A stretch of 64,000 nucleotides of DNA, taken from Bacteroidota bacterium. GTDB taxonomy: Bacteria > Bacteroidota > Bacteroidia > Chitinophagales > LD1. The notes beneath the pieces are model-generated. The model did not search any database. It had not been told where the DNA came from and saw only the letters and a list, made by a program, of their open reading frames with translations. Position 1 is the first letter of the stretch, and every line of letters starts with the position of its first letter. This document shows, in pieces, positions 1-9,225 of the stretch. The stretch is taken from assembly GCA_016715625.1 (NCBI GenBank), contig JADJZU010000001.1, positions 186,001 through 250,000 on the forward strand. The letters run 5' to 3'. Position numbers and translations under genes: made by a program.

Positions 1-429
1 CGAAGTGCGGTCTTTGCGAAACAAGCCCGAAGACAGAAAAAAACCGGTAAGTCCATACACAATTCCACTAATGCCCACATGCATGGTGCCGCGAGTGCCA
101 AAAACCCAAAGCAGGCCACCACTCACCAACTGGATAAACAGCCATATAAAAATGGTGTGTCGGGGAAAAGTGTGCAGCAGCAAAGTAAACAGCAGTAGGA
201 TGGGTAGCGAGTTGCTCAGCAAGTGCATAGAGACTGCGCTATTGGTATTGCCGTGCAGAAAGGGCGAAAACAATATGCCAGGCAAGCCTTCCACCTTTCC
301 GGGCATGTTGCCGAGATGATCAAAGTTGACCAGATGGAAATACTGCAGAAAGTGGATGGCCCACAACACCAGCAGCAGCAGGCTCACAATACCTACACGT
401 TTCCAGAAAAGAAATTTTTCATCTGCCAT
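1..429 (-). CDS. Rhomboid family intramembrane serine protease (partial, runs off left edge)
   Basis: This open frame of 143 codons reads from an ATG at 429 leftwards out of the window. The protein begins MADEKFLFWKRVGIV and then has several strongly hydrophobic segments. Two features point to the rhomboid family: an HLLSNSLP stretch about 80 residues in, resembling the rhomboid HxxxN region, and a later GTMHVGISGIVYGL stretch holding the GxSG motif with the presumed nucleophilic serine. The partner histidine would lie in a later membrane helix beyond the window edge, so activity cannot be confirmed. It is divergent from the penicillin-acylase-like gene, with about 120 bp between them. Rhomboids cleave membrane-protein substrates inside the bilayer; the substrate here is unknown. 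The family call is reasonably firm, the function is inferred. Confidence 0.75.
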   Translation of the reverse strand, partial: MADEKFLFWKRVGIVSLLLLVLWAIHFLQYFHLVNFDHLGNMPGKVEGLPGILFSPFLHGNTNSAVSMHLLSNSLPILLLFTLLLHTFPRHTIFIWLFIQLVSGGLLWVFGTRGTMHVGISGIVYGLTGFFLSSGLFRKDRTS

Positions 430-549
430 GGTCCGAATAAAAGGTTTTTGCGGAAAGACATTCCCGTTTGCCGGCTCTCCACCGAAAGACGAGACGATAA
501 AAAACACAAAAAGATTTTCCACTTTTTATATTCACTCAAAACTTACAAC

Positions 550-2972
550 GTGAAATATATTTCTTTCTTCATCTCACTGGCAATTACGCTGGCTTTGACA
601 CTGGCCCTGAATACCAAACTGGGCGTGGCTCCGGCTTTCGGAAAATTCCTGAATCCCTTTGGCGGGTTTGGCAAAATGCCGAAAACAATCAGCGGTGGAA
701 AGATGGGGAAGAAAACCTGCAGGGATTAAAAGAACCGGTGCAGGTTTACTTTGACGACCGCCTGGTGCCGCATGTTTTTGCCAAAAACGATGCGGACCTG
801 TATTTCATGCAGGGCTACATTACGGCCAAGTATCGCTTGTGGCAAATGGAAATACAAACACATGATGCAGCAGGAAGACTGAGCGAGATAGCCGGAGAAA
901 AAACACTGGAAAAAGACAAACTCACCCGAAGAATCGGCATGCCATGGAGCGCTGAAGCGGCTGAGGAATACATTAAGAAAGATGAGTTTAGCCGAAATCT
1001 GATAGAAGCTTATTGCAAAGGAGTGAATGCTTATATTCAACAGCTATCGCCCAAAGACTACCCATTTGAGTATAAGCTGCTCAACTACGAACCCGAAGAA
1101 TGGAAACCGATTAAAGTAGCGCTATTGCTCAAGAACATGGCCAACATGCTATCGGTGTATGAGTATGATATAGAGAACGCCAACTTCATTAGCAAGTTTG
1201 GCGAAGCGGAGTATCGCAAGCTATATCCGGATTGGGTGCAGGATGAAGAACCCATTGTGCCCAGCGGCACTCCATGGGTACAACCGCTCAGCGCCAAAGA
1301 ACTAAGCACATCAGAGCATCGCACTTCCCTATCGGCTATGGCACACATTACCAAACCCGATGAGATTACGGGCAGCAACAACTGGGCAGTGAGCGGCAGC
1401 AAAACCAAGAGCGGCAAACCCATTCTGTGCAACGACCCGCATCTTAAACTTTCGCTGCCGGCTATCTGGTACGAAATGCATTTGGTATCGCCCAACATGA
1501 ATGTGTATGGCGCTACTCTGCCCGGCTCACCGGCTGTTATCAGCGGCTTTAATGATTCTATAGCCTGGGGAGTAACCAATGCCGGTCGCGATGTACGCGA
1601 TTGGTATACCATTCAATTTAAAGATGATTCACGCAATGAATACCAATACAACGGGCAATGGGTAAAAAGCGAAAAACGAATTGAAAAACACTACGTGCGC
1701 GGCAAAGGTGTGGTGGAAGATGAAGTGATTTACACCCGATTTGGCCCCGTAGTATTTGACAAAAATTTCGGTCAGGCCAGTTCTACGCAGAATCTGGCCA
1801 TGAAATGGACTGCGCATATTCCATCCAATGAATTCAAAACATTTTATCTCTTCAATTGTGGCAAAAACTATGATGATTATATAGAAGCATTGAACCATTA
1901 CACCTGCCCGGCTCAAAACTTTGTATTCGCGGCACGGAGTGGCGATATCGCTATTAAAGAACAAGGAAGATTCCCCATCCGAAATAAAGCGACTGAACAG
2001 GGAAAATTTCTGAGCCAGGGAAACTCCGCAGTGGATGAGTGGGTGGATTTTATTCCGAACGAAGCCAACCCTACGAGCAAAAATCCGGCTCGTGGTTTTG
2101 TGAGCTCCGCTAACCAACACCCGACCGATTCCACGTATCCTTATTACTACCCGGGTGTAGGGGTGTATGAGAATTACAGAAATCGGGTAATTAATCAACT
2201 GCTGGCCGACAATAATGCGATAGATGCCGACTTCATGAAAAAAATGCAGGACAACAATTTTAATCTTCAGGCAAAAGAAGCATTGCCGGTGATGCTGAGT
2301 TTATTGGATAGCTCAAAAATCAATTCTGCATTTTATCCGGTGCTGGAACAGCTTCGACAATGGGACTGCTACAACAATCCTAATTCGCTGGCCGCTTCGT
2401 TTTATGAGCAATGGTGGACCACACTTTACGATTGGCTGTGGGATGAAATGAGCGACCCGCTTTACCCTATGAAAAAACCGGGAGCCTATATGACATTAAA
2501 GACATTACAAAACGATACGGCTTCGCAGTTCTTTGATGTGAAAGCCACCCGACCCAAAGAAAACATACACGACTGCGTTACCTTAACCTTCAACCTGATG
2601 GTAGAAAATTTAACGGCCAAGTATGGCAGTTTAGAATCGGTGCCTGTGTGGTCTTTGTTTAAAGACACAAGGGTGGAACACCTATCACAGCAACCGGCCC
2701 TGAGCGCTCTGCATGTGATGAACGGAGGAAACCGGGGAATTATCAATGCGACCAACTCTACACACGGACCATCCTGGCGCATGATTGTTGACTTTGGCGA
2801 TATGAAAGGATATGTGGTGTATCCAGGAGGACAAAGCGGAAACCCGGGCAGCGCTTACTACACCAACATGGTGGACACCTGGGCAAAAGGAGCTTATTAC
2901 ACCGCCAACTTTATTAAAACACCGGAAGAAATGGGTGGTAAAAAACTATTTTCCACTACCTATAAACCTTAA
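550..2972 (+). CDS. Penicillin acylase family (peptidase S45) hydrolase, with a 1-base frameshift near its start
   Basis: An Ntn-hydrolase of the penicillin/acyl-homoserine-lactone acylase family, usually exported and self-cleaved into two subunits that hydrolyse amide bonds. The long open frame is 738-2972, but the family N-terminus lies upstream in another frame: GTG at 550 encodes a signal-anchor-like segment (KYISFFISLAITLAL) followed by KFLNPFGGF. Adding one T to the TTT run at 667-669 joins this to QNAENNQRWKDG and then EPVQVYFDDRLVPHVFA, a typical family start. The probable autocatalytic nucleophile is the serine of GSNNWAVSG (codon 1374-1376), which would begin the beta subunit. Length after repair is about 807 residues, normal for the family. 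A small membrane-protein gene follows after 5 bp. Substrate is not predictable: beta-lactams, N-acyl-homoserine lactones or other acyl amides are all possible. Confidence 0.88.
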
Positions 2973-2977
2973 CAAGT

Positions 2978-3334
2978 ATGAAAAATTTTATCCTGTCTAC
3001 CGTAGCTACCCTTGCGCTATGCGGCTTACTACAACTCTTTTTGCCTTGGTGGATTATTGCGGTTGTAGCAGGTGTGGTAGCGTTTTTTGTGCCGCAAAAA
3101 CCGGGCTTCGCATTCTTGTCGGGCTTTGTTGCCGTGTTTGCGTTGTGGGTAACGTATGCCTATTTACTTTCCAGCGCTAACAATCACTTGCTGGCCGAAA
3201 AAGTAGCGGTGCTTATGACCGACCTGACCAAAAACAGTATAAGAATGTTACATCTGATTACAGGACTCGTAGGCGGACTAGTAGCCGGATTTGCCGCCTT
3301 GAGTGGTTCGCTGCTGGTGAAACTAATCAAGTAA
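2978..3334 (+). CDS. Small integral membrane protein of unknown function
   Basis: A 118-residue hydrophobic protein that I do not recognise. It has about four predicted membrane segments: residues about 4-20 (LSTVATLALCGLL), 22-40 (a PWWIIAVVAGVVAFFVP stretch), 45-66, and 92-115 (HLITGLVGGLVAGFAALSG). Between the third and fourth lies a short polar loop containing AEKVAVLMTDLTKNS. The last helix is Gly-rich, which suggests tight helix packing. It starts 5 bp after the penicillin-acylase-like gene and probably shares its transcript. The next gene, a TPR-cyclase, begins 24 bp after it, so all three may form one unit. There is no catalytic motif; a structural or accessory membrane role is a guess only. 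Confidence 0.7.
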   Translation: MKNFILSTVATLALCGLLQLFLPWWIIAVVAGVVAFFVPQKPGFAFLSGFVAVFALWVTYAYLLSSANNHLLAEKVAVLMTDLTKNSIRMLHLITGLVGGLVAGFAALSGSLLVKLIK

Positions 3335-3358
3335 ACAAAGCCTTGTATCTGTTCTGCT

Positions 3359-5269
3359 ATGGCTTCAGAAATTGAACAACTTCTCTCCTATATCCAACAG
3401 CATCCGGGTAACAGCCGGGAGGTTGTAAATGCCTGCAATAAAATCTCGTTGCTCTATCTGGAAAGTAAACCCGAGGCCGCGCTGGATTATGCTTTACAAG
3501 CCCACCGCATGGCAATAGTGCTAAAGTATAACACAGGTGCTGCTATGGCCTTGCAATATGCCGGCATGAGTTGCAGCAGCCAACGGAAATTCAAAGAAGC
3601 TCGGAAGTATTTTAACGATGCCCTGGCGCTGCAAGAATACACGGGCGAACAGGAAAACACGGCTAACCTGCATGCCAAGTTGGGCAACACACTCCTGCAT
3701 GATGGCGAATATACATTGGCGCTGAACCACTATGAAAAGGCTATTGCACTTCGTAAGTTAATGAATGATTCGCTGGGAGTAGCCGACTTGTATACCAACT
3801 CCGGCATTATTTACGGTTTGCAGGGCAGCCATACTCTGGCCTTGCGCTCGCACCTGCTGGCGCTGAAAACCTATGAAGAGCTTCAGGAAGAAAAGCGAAT
3901 AGCCAGTTCCAGTGCCAACATAGGTTTGATTTATATGGGGCAAAAAAACTATGAGGAGGCTTTAAAGATGTATGAAAAGGCGCTGGGCATTCGCAGGAAA
4001 GCCCAGGACCTGAAAGGTGTGAGCGATATGATGGTGAACATAGGTAACGTGTATCACGCGCAGGAAAAATATACCGAAGCACTCGAGATGCAGCTGCAAG
4101 CGCTGCAACTGCGCAAAGACATGGGCGATGAGCTGAAGATGGCCTCTTCCTACAGCAACATTGGCAACTCGCTTAAGACTTCAGGAAACTATACCGAAGC
4201 TCTGGACAATTATTTCTTATCGCTTCATCTCTTTACAAAGCAAAACGACAAGCGAGGAATCGTGCAGTCCAATGTGAATCTCGGGGAATTGTATTACGAA
4301 CTACACGACCACCCAAAGGCACATGAATACCTGGAGAAGGCAATTAAAATGGGCGAAGAAACAGGCTTAAAAAATCTGGTGCGAAAAGCATATGAATATC
4401 AGTCGCAGTTGTTTGCCGATGAGCGAAAATTTGAAGAAGCATATACCACTTACCTGAACTATAACAAACTGGATAAGGAAATATCCAATACCGAAACCAG
4501 CCAGCAGATTGCGCAAATGAGTTTGCGCTATGAGATAGAACAAAAAGAAAGAGATGCGGAAGCTGAACGGATAAAAAACGCTGAATTGACCAAAGCCTAC
4601 AGTTCGTTAGAGAACGAGAAAAAACGTTCAGATGAACTGCTGAACAATATTTTGCCGGAAGAAGTAAGCGAAGAGTTAAAGCAATTTGGCAAAACAAAGG
4701 CGCGCAGTTTTGATATAGCAACCGTCATGTTTGCCGACATTCAGGGTTTTACCCGCATCAGCGAGCAACTGTCGGCCGAAGAGATAGTTAGTGGAATTGA
4801 TGAATACTTTGAAGCGTTCGATAAAATCATTGAATCGCTGGGGCTCGAAAAGATAAAAACCATTGGAGATGCCTATTTGTGTGCCGGTGGCATTCCGGTG
4901 GCGGATGAACAGCATGCCGTAAAAACTGTAAAGGCTGCGCTGGAATTTCTAAAGGTATCAGAAGAGCTGAGAAGCAAACGCAAAGCAGAAGGCAAGCAGA
5001 GTTTCGACTTTCGGATAGGCATACACTCCGGAAAAATTGTAGCGGGAGTGGTCGGCATCAAAAAATTCGCATACGATATATGGGGTGATACTGTGAATAC
5101 CGCTTCGCGGATGCAAACCAGCAGCGAGCCGAATCAAATCAACATTTCAGAAGCTACCTACCGCTTGATAGCCAATCAGTTTCCCTGCGAATACAGAGGC
5201 GAAATAGAGGTAAAGAATAAAGCTCCCATGAAAATGTTTTTCGTATCACAGAAGGAAAAAGATATTTGA
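3359..5269 (+). CDS. TPR-repeat class III adenylate cyclase
   Basis: A 636-residue soluble-looking protein. Residues about 40-365 are a run of tetratricopeptide repeats (recurring motifs such as ANLHAKLGNTLLHDGEY and GNVYHAQEKYTEALEM). Residues about 375-440 form a charged coiled coil ending in LLNNILPEEVSEELK, the usual linker to a cyclase domain. Residues about 450-630 are a class III nucleotide cyclase. The metal-binding aspartates are D460 (FADIQGF) and D504 (TIGDAY). K500 and the Asp of AYDIWGD are the K/D pair that selects ATP, and the Asn and Arg of VNTASRM are the transition-state residues. All are present, so active adenylate cyclase is predicted. The TPR array is likely a protein-protein sensory module. 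No membrane segment, signal peptide or cAMP receptor is visible nearby. Confidence 0.92.
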   Translation: MASEIEQLLSYIQQHPGNSREVVNACNKISLLYLESKPEAALDYALQAHRMAIVLKYNTGAAMALQYAGMSCSSQRKFKEARKYFNDALALQEYTGEQENTANLHAKLGNTLLHDGEYTLALNHYEKAIALRKLMNDSLGVADLYTNSGIIYGLQGSHTLALRSHLLALKTYEELQEEKRIASSSANIGLIYMGQKNYEEALKMYEKALGIRRKAQDLKGVSDMMVNIGNVYHAQEKYTEALEMQLQALQLRKDMGDELKMASSYSNIGNSLKTSGNYTEALDNYFLSLHLFTKQNDKRGIVQSNVNLGELYYELHDHPKAHEYLEKAIKMGEETGLKNLVRKAYEYQSQLFADERKFEEAYTTYLNYNKLDKEISNTETSQQIAQMSLRYEIEQKERDAEAERIKNAELTKAYSSLENEKKRSDELLNNILPEEVSEELKQFGKTKARSFDIATVMFADIQGFTRISEQLSAEEIVSGIDEYFEAFDKIIESLGLEKIKTIGDAYLCAGGIPVADEQHAVKTVKAALEFLKVSEELRSKRKAEGKQSFDFRIGIHSGKIVAGVVGIKKFAYDIWGDTVNTASRMQTSSEPNQINISEATYRLIANQFPCEYRGEIEVKNKAPMKMFFVSQKEKDI

Positions 5270-5305
5270 GCCGTCCAATTCATCATAACACTAAATACTA
5301 CTTAC

Positions 5306-6568
5306 ATGAAACACCTGACTACACTATCTCTTACAGTTGCCCTGGCTTTGATAACACTGACGTCACAAGCACAAAAAGTAAGAGGCACCGAAAGCATCGG
5401 CTACGATGAAATCAGCGTAATTGAAGTGGCCAACAATGGCGATATATGGGCGGGATCCCTTTCGCAAGGGGTCGCTTCTTACAGTAGTGCCAACGGAACC
5501 TGGGAATACTTCAACAAGGCGAATACATCTAAATTCAAAAGCGATACCATCACGTCTATTCAAATCGGAGTAATAGGCACCGAACTACACGCCATTATCG
5601 GTACTTCGTGGGGAATTGCCTTAAGAAGAAATCTGGTGTGGGATACCTTAGGCCCCTTACCCAACAAATATGTAACCGGTGTATTTTGGAATACAGGCGA
5701 CACCATTTGGACCACCACCAGCCGCGGTGTAGCCACCTTCGACACCGCATCGCTGGTTCGTTTAGACACCATTACCACCTTTAATTCCAGCATTCCGTTC
5801 GACAGCATTAGTTGTATTCAGAGAGGAGGCAAAAATTGCGGCAATGGTTTTACGGCCGGCACCAACAACGGTGTATTCTTTACAGAAGATGGCGTTACCT
5901 TCAATACTATTTCCACTTCGCTGTTAAACCTGGTCGACAACCGTGTCAACTGTATCTTTCGCGAAAACAACTGCCTCCGCAGAATCATAGGAACCAAAGG
6001 CGGCCTTTCTTATTGCCCCGATGGTTTAAACTGTCAGAACTTTACCACGGCCAATGGCTTGCCCCAAAACGACATCATTTCGCTCTCTCAGGATTGTAAA
6101 GGAAATATTTGGATAGGCACCAAAGACTCGGGCCTGGTAGTGCACAATGGCGTTCAGTTTTTGCGAATCACCACCGATAACGGGCTCACCAGCAATTACA
6201 TTAAGTCCATTGCGTTTACCTCCGATTGCGAAGCACTGGTAGGCATGGGCGATGGAAATATAGCCGTGGTAGATACTTCCAGAAATGTATTGAACATTTT
6301 GAGCACTGTAGGTGATTTAGTCAATCACTTTTCGGTTCGTGTATATCCACAGCCCGCTCATCAACAAGTGCATTTACAATTCAGCGAATCGTTATCAGAT
6401 GCATATCTGACCCTTACAAGCCCAGCGGGTCAGGTGGTTAAACAGATAGCTACAGCAAATACAAAAACGGTAACCTTATCGGTAGAAGACCTTCCGAATG
6501 GCATGTATTTTTACACTGTAAAAAACAATGAAGCGGTTATTAAAACCGGCAAGCTCCTGATAGAGTAA
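5306..6568 (+). CDS. Secreted beta-propeller protein with T9SS type A sorting domain
   Basis: A 420-residue exported protein. A signal peptide (MKHLTTLSLTVALALITLTSQAQ) is followed by repeats of the two-component-regulator-propeller type, each with a W- or F-centred blade motif (NGDIWAGSLSQGV, NIWIGTKDSGLV) over residues about 35-340. The last 75 residues are a type A T9SS C-terminal domain: VYPQPAHQQVHL, a central TLTSPAGQVV strand, LPNGMYFYTVK, and a basic end (KTGKLLIE). This domain directs proteins across the outer membrane and is usually removed or used for surface anchoring. Unlike propeller sensors fused to kinases, there is no signalling domain. The ligand is unknown. The gene is 36 bp downstream of the cyclase and convergent with the TonB receptor gene. 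Confidence 0.85.
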   Translation: MKHLTTLSLTVALALITLTSQAQKVRGTESIGYDEISVIEVANNGDIWAGSLSQGVASYSSANGTWEYFNKANTSKFKSDTITSIQIGVIGTELHAIIGTSWGIALRRNLVWDTLGPLPNKYVTGVFWNTGDTIWTTTSRGVATFDTASLVRLDTITTFNSSIPFDSISCIQRGGKNCGNGFTAGTNNGVFFTEDGVTFNTISTSLLNLVDNRVNCIFRENNCLRRIIGTKGGLSYCPDGLNCQNFTTANGLPQNDIISLSQDCKGNIWIGTKDSGLVVHNGVQFLRITTDNGLTSNYIKSIAFTSDCEALVGMGDGNIAVVDTSRNVLNILSTVGDLVNHFSVRVYPQPAHQQVHLQFSESLSDAYLTLTSPAGQVVKQIATANTKTVTLSVEDLPNGMYFYTVKNNEAVIKTGKLLIE

Positions 6569-6574
6569 ATCAGA

Positions 6575-8760
6575 CTACTTCATGTTCCATCTGAAACCGG
6601 CAAAGGCCATCGCGCCCCGAACCGGCCCCCAGATCATAGACGCATCAAACTGATTGCTGAAAGGCGCATCGTTCATCACAATCGGGTTTTTCTGCGTAAA
6701 GTTCAACATGTTTTCGGCACCGGCATATATTTCCCATTGCCGAATGATATAGGTAATTTGCGCATTCCATTGAAACCAGTTCTTTCCGCTGCTTTGGTAA
6801 GCAAGGTCGGGAGTCAACCGATAATCCGGCACGCGCGTTTTGCCAAACCAGTTGAGGCTGCTGTTAAATCGCCAGTGCTTGTCTTTGGTAGCATAGGCAA
6901 TGGAAATTAAACCTCGGTGTTGCGGACGAAAAGGAATCAGCTTTTGCCGCTCTTATACTGTACGGTGCTCAATTCATATTTGTACGAAAGTTTTACGTCC
7001 AATCGTTTCACTGGCTCGTAATTGACATCCACCTGCAGCGCATTGGCCGATGATGCCTTGGAAATGGCATAAAATTGCAAGTAGCCCGGCTGCTCTATAT
7101 CAGGAACCACCTGTCGAATAAAATCTGTTCTGAAATAATCTACGGTAATACTACCGGGCCTGAAATTCAAATCGAAATCATACACCAATCCGGCACCACA
7201 GTTCCAGCTCTCCTCAATTCCCAAATTGGAGGAAACCATCACCGTTCGGTTGTTAGCCAGCCAGCCAAAATTTTCGGCAAAAAGAGTGGGTACGCGGTAA
7301 CCTCTGCCGGCTGACAGGCGCAGATTTAAGCCATAAATAATTCTCCATTTCAAATTAACCCGCGGTGAGGCGAGCGCGCCATACAGGTTGTGATAATCTG
7401 CCCGAACTCCGGCAGTAAACATGACTTGCTTTTCGACTCCAAAGTTTAGGTTGGCCTCGCCAAACATACCGGGAACTATCTCCACTCGCTGCAACAATAT
7501 ATCGTTCAATTGCTCGCGAACACTGTTTAGCTGCAGTGAAACTCCGGCTTTCAGTAAATCCTCCGTATCGTCTATCTCATGCTGAAAAATAAAATTCAGG
7601 TAACCGAAATGCTCTGTGGCATCATAGCGTTTTAGACCTATGTCGCCTCGCTGATGATGATAGGTGTATTTATATTGAATGCCTACGCTTTGTCCATCCG
7701 CGAAAGTAAAACCGGTTTTGGCAATGGCATCTATCTTATCGGTTCGCAATCGAATGCCCCAAGCTGTGTGCGCGGCATGCTTATCGGTGTAGGGTTTGTA
7801 ATGAACCGAACCGCCTACCCGGTCTTCTATGTTCACCGATACCGCTCCCACAAACATCATTTTGCCGGGATTTTCATACGTAAATCGTTGCAGCGAATTG
7901 CCGTTCATCACCAACTGATTGTCAATAAAATGATCGTGGTTCATATCCATCCGCAGCCAGTTATAAAACCCATGGTAGGCCCCGAGGTAGCTCCAGCGTT
8001 TCTTGATTTTATGCGTATGAATAATATTCAACTCGCTTCTGGCATCCTGATTCAGAAAGAAGTTGACAAACAACTTATCGGCAAATTGGGGCTTTTTAAA
8101 TTCTACGTTAATCTGCCCCATCATACTTTCATAACCATTCACCACACTTCCACACCCTTTATTTACCTGTATTGAACTCATCCATGGTCCGGGGATATAA
8201 TTCATGCCAAATGTATTCCCCACCCCCCTCATTCCGGGCATATTCTCTACCAACACTTGCGCGTATGCGCCATCCAAACCCAGCATGTGTATTTCCTTTG
8301 CTCCGCTTACTGCATCACTGTAGCTGATATCCACCGTAGCGGTATTTTCGAAAACCTCGCTCAGATTACAACAGGCATCCTTTACCAAATCGGCAGAGGA
8401 TATCACCTCTACATCACCCACCGACACTTCCCTTCTGTTAACACTGATTACGGCTTCCTGCAGTTCCAGAGGCTGCATAGAAATGGTAGCCATGGTATTG
8501 CCGTTCAGTGATACGGTATCTTTCTTATAGCCAAATGCAGCAATGACTAAGCTGTCAAATTCCGGATTAACCCGACTAAGCGTAAAATAGCCGTTGCTAT
8601 CCGTTACAGCATATTCGGTTGAGTTTAGCACAGCAACCACCGCATTCGAAATGGCAAAACTTCGTTTGTTTGGAGTTTCCTCAATAATGTAACCCTGAAA
8701 AGCCTGCGCGCTGCATAGCGTGGTCAGGCACAAAAACAGATGCATTAATATAATCCGCAT
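6575..8760 (-). CDS. TonB-dependent outer membrane receptor, with a 1-base frameshift near its C-terminus
   Basis: A ligand-gated outer membrane transporter of about 728 residues after repair. The start at 8760 gives a signal peptide (MRIILMHLFLCLTTLCSAQA), then a carboxypeptidase-regulatory-like domain (residues about 20-105: AFGYKKDTVSLNG), a TonB plug (residues about 110-225, VLVENMPGMRGVGNTFGMNYIPG) and a beta-barrel. The frame ends prematurely at 6937 after YKSGKS, but the 85-residue open frame 6575-6832 is the expected barrel end (GAENMLNFTQKNP, final FAGFRWNMK). Adding one A to the TTTT run at 6942-6945 (AAAA on the coding strand) restores continuity through KLIPFRPQHRG. It lies 52 bp downstream of a Cys-rich HYC_CC_PP-like gene, a pairing often linked to metal uptake. 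The plug contains DACCNLSEVFE, with vicinal cysteines that could bind metal; copper is only a guess. Confidence 0.88.
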
Positions 8761-8812
8761 ATCATTCGATTAAATGAAAAAAGACTGAGTTCAACCTGGG
8801 GTGAACTTTAGT

Positions 8813-9208
8813 CTAACAGCGGATTACAGAGGTGTATCGAAAGGAATGCTTAGCGAGCGGTGGAGGAAAATTAAAACCTGGTGAGGTTGAACACGGAGAA
8901 ACTGATTCGGCTATCCATAAAGGACGAATATCCGGCAAAGTGGCCACAGGGCAATCAGCGGATTCCTCTTCTGATTTTTCAAAGACAAAGTTGCATTTAA
9001 GATACGTGGACTTCACTTCGCAGCAGCTGTCTTTTTTTACCACGCAATGCATCTGTTGAGAGCCTTCGCCACAGCAGTGTTTCTCGGCTACAAGGCTGTA
9101 ATGTGTGTGTTTCGATTTCAGGCAGGTATGCGCAAAGAGCTTCAACCCGCTATCGGAAAGCAGCAGCACGAATACGAAAAACAAGGATATCAGCCGTTTT
9201 AAAAACAT
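8813..9208 (-). CDS. Small exported Cys/His-rich protein resembling the HYC_CC_PP family
   Basis: A 131-residue protein with an N-terminal hydrophobic signal (FLKRLISLFFVFVLLLSDSG) followed by a Cys- and His-rich region. It shows the motif order seen in the family that Bacteroidota annotations call HYC_CC_PP: an H/Y pair near a Cys (CLKSKHTHYSL), two CC pairs (EKHCCGEG, KDSCCEV) and a double proline (GFNFPPPLAKH). These proteins sit next to TonB-dependent receptors, and metal binding is the usual suggestion. It has nine cysteines after the signal, consistent with metal ligands or disulfides in the periplasm. It starts 17 bp after the end of the SprB-type adhesin gene and is followed after 52 bp by the receptor gene, so the three are likely co-transcribed. 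Function is inferred from context only. Confidence 0.7.
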   Translation of the reverse strand: MFLKRLISLFFVFVLLLSDSGLKLFAHTCLKSKHTHYSLVAEKHCCGEGSQQMHCVVKKDSCCEVKSTYLKCNFVFEKSEEESADCPVATLPDIRPLWIAESVSPCSTSPGFNFPPPLAKHSFRYTSVIRC

Positions 9209-9225
9209 GTTCTGTTACTGTCGTA

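Noticed and set aside
1085..2198. Long antisense open frames inside the penicillin-acylase-like gene
   Set aside because: The sense strand encodes a well-conserved enzyme; the antisense products have no recognisable features.
3359..5269. Guanylate cyclase
   Set aside because: The substrate-selecting residues are Lys and Asp, the ATP-type pair, rather than Glu and Cys.
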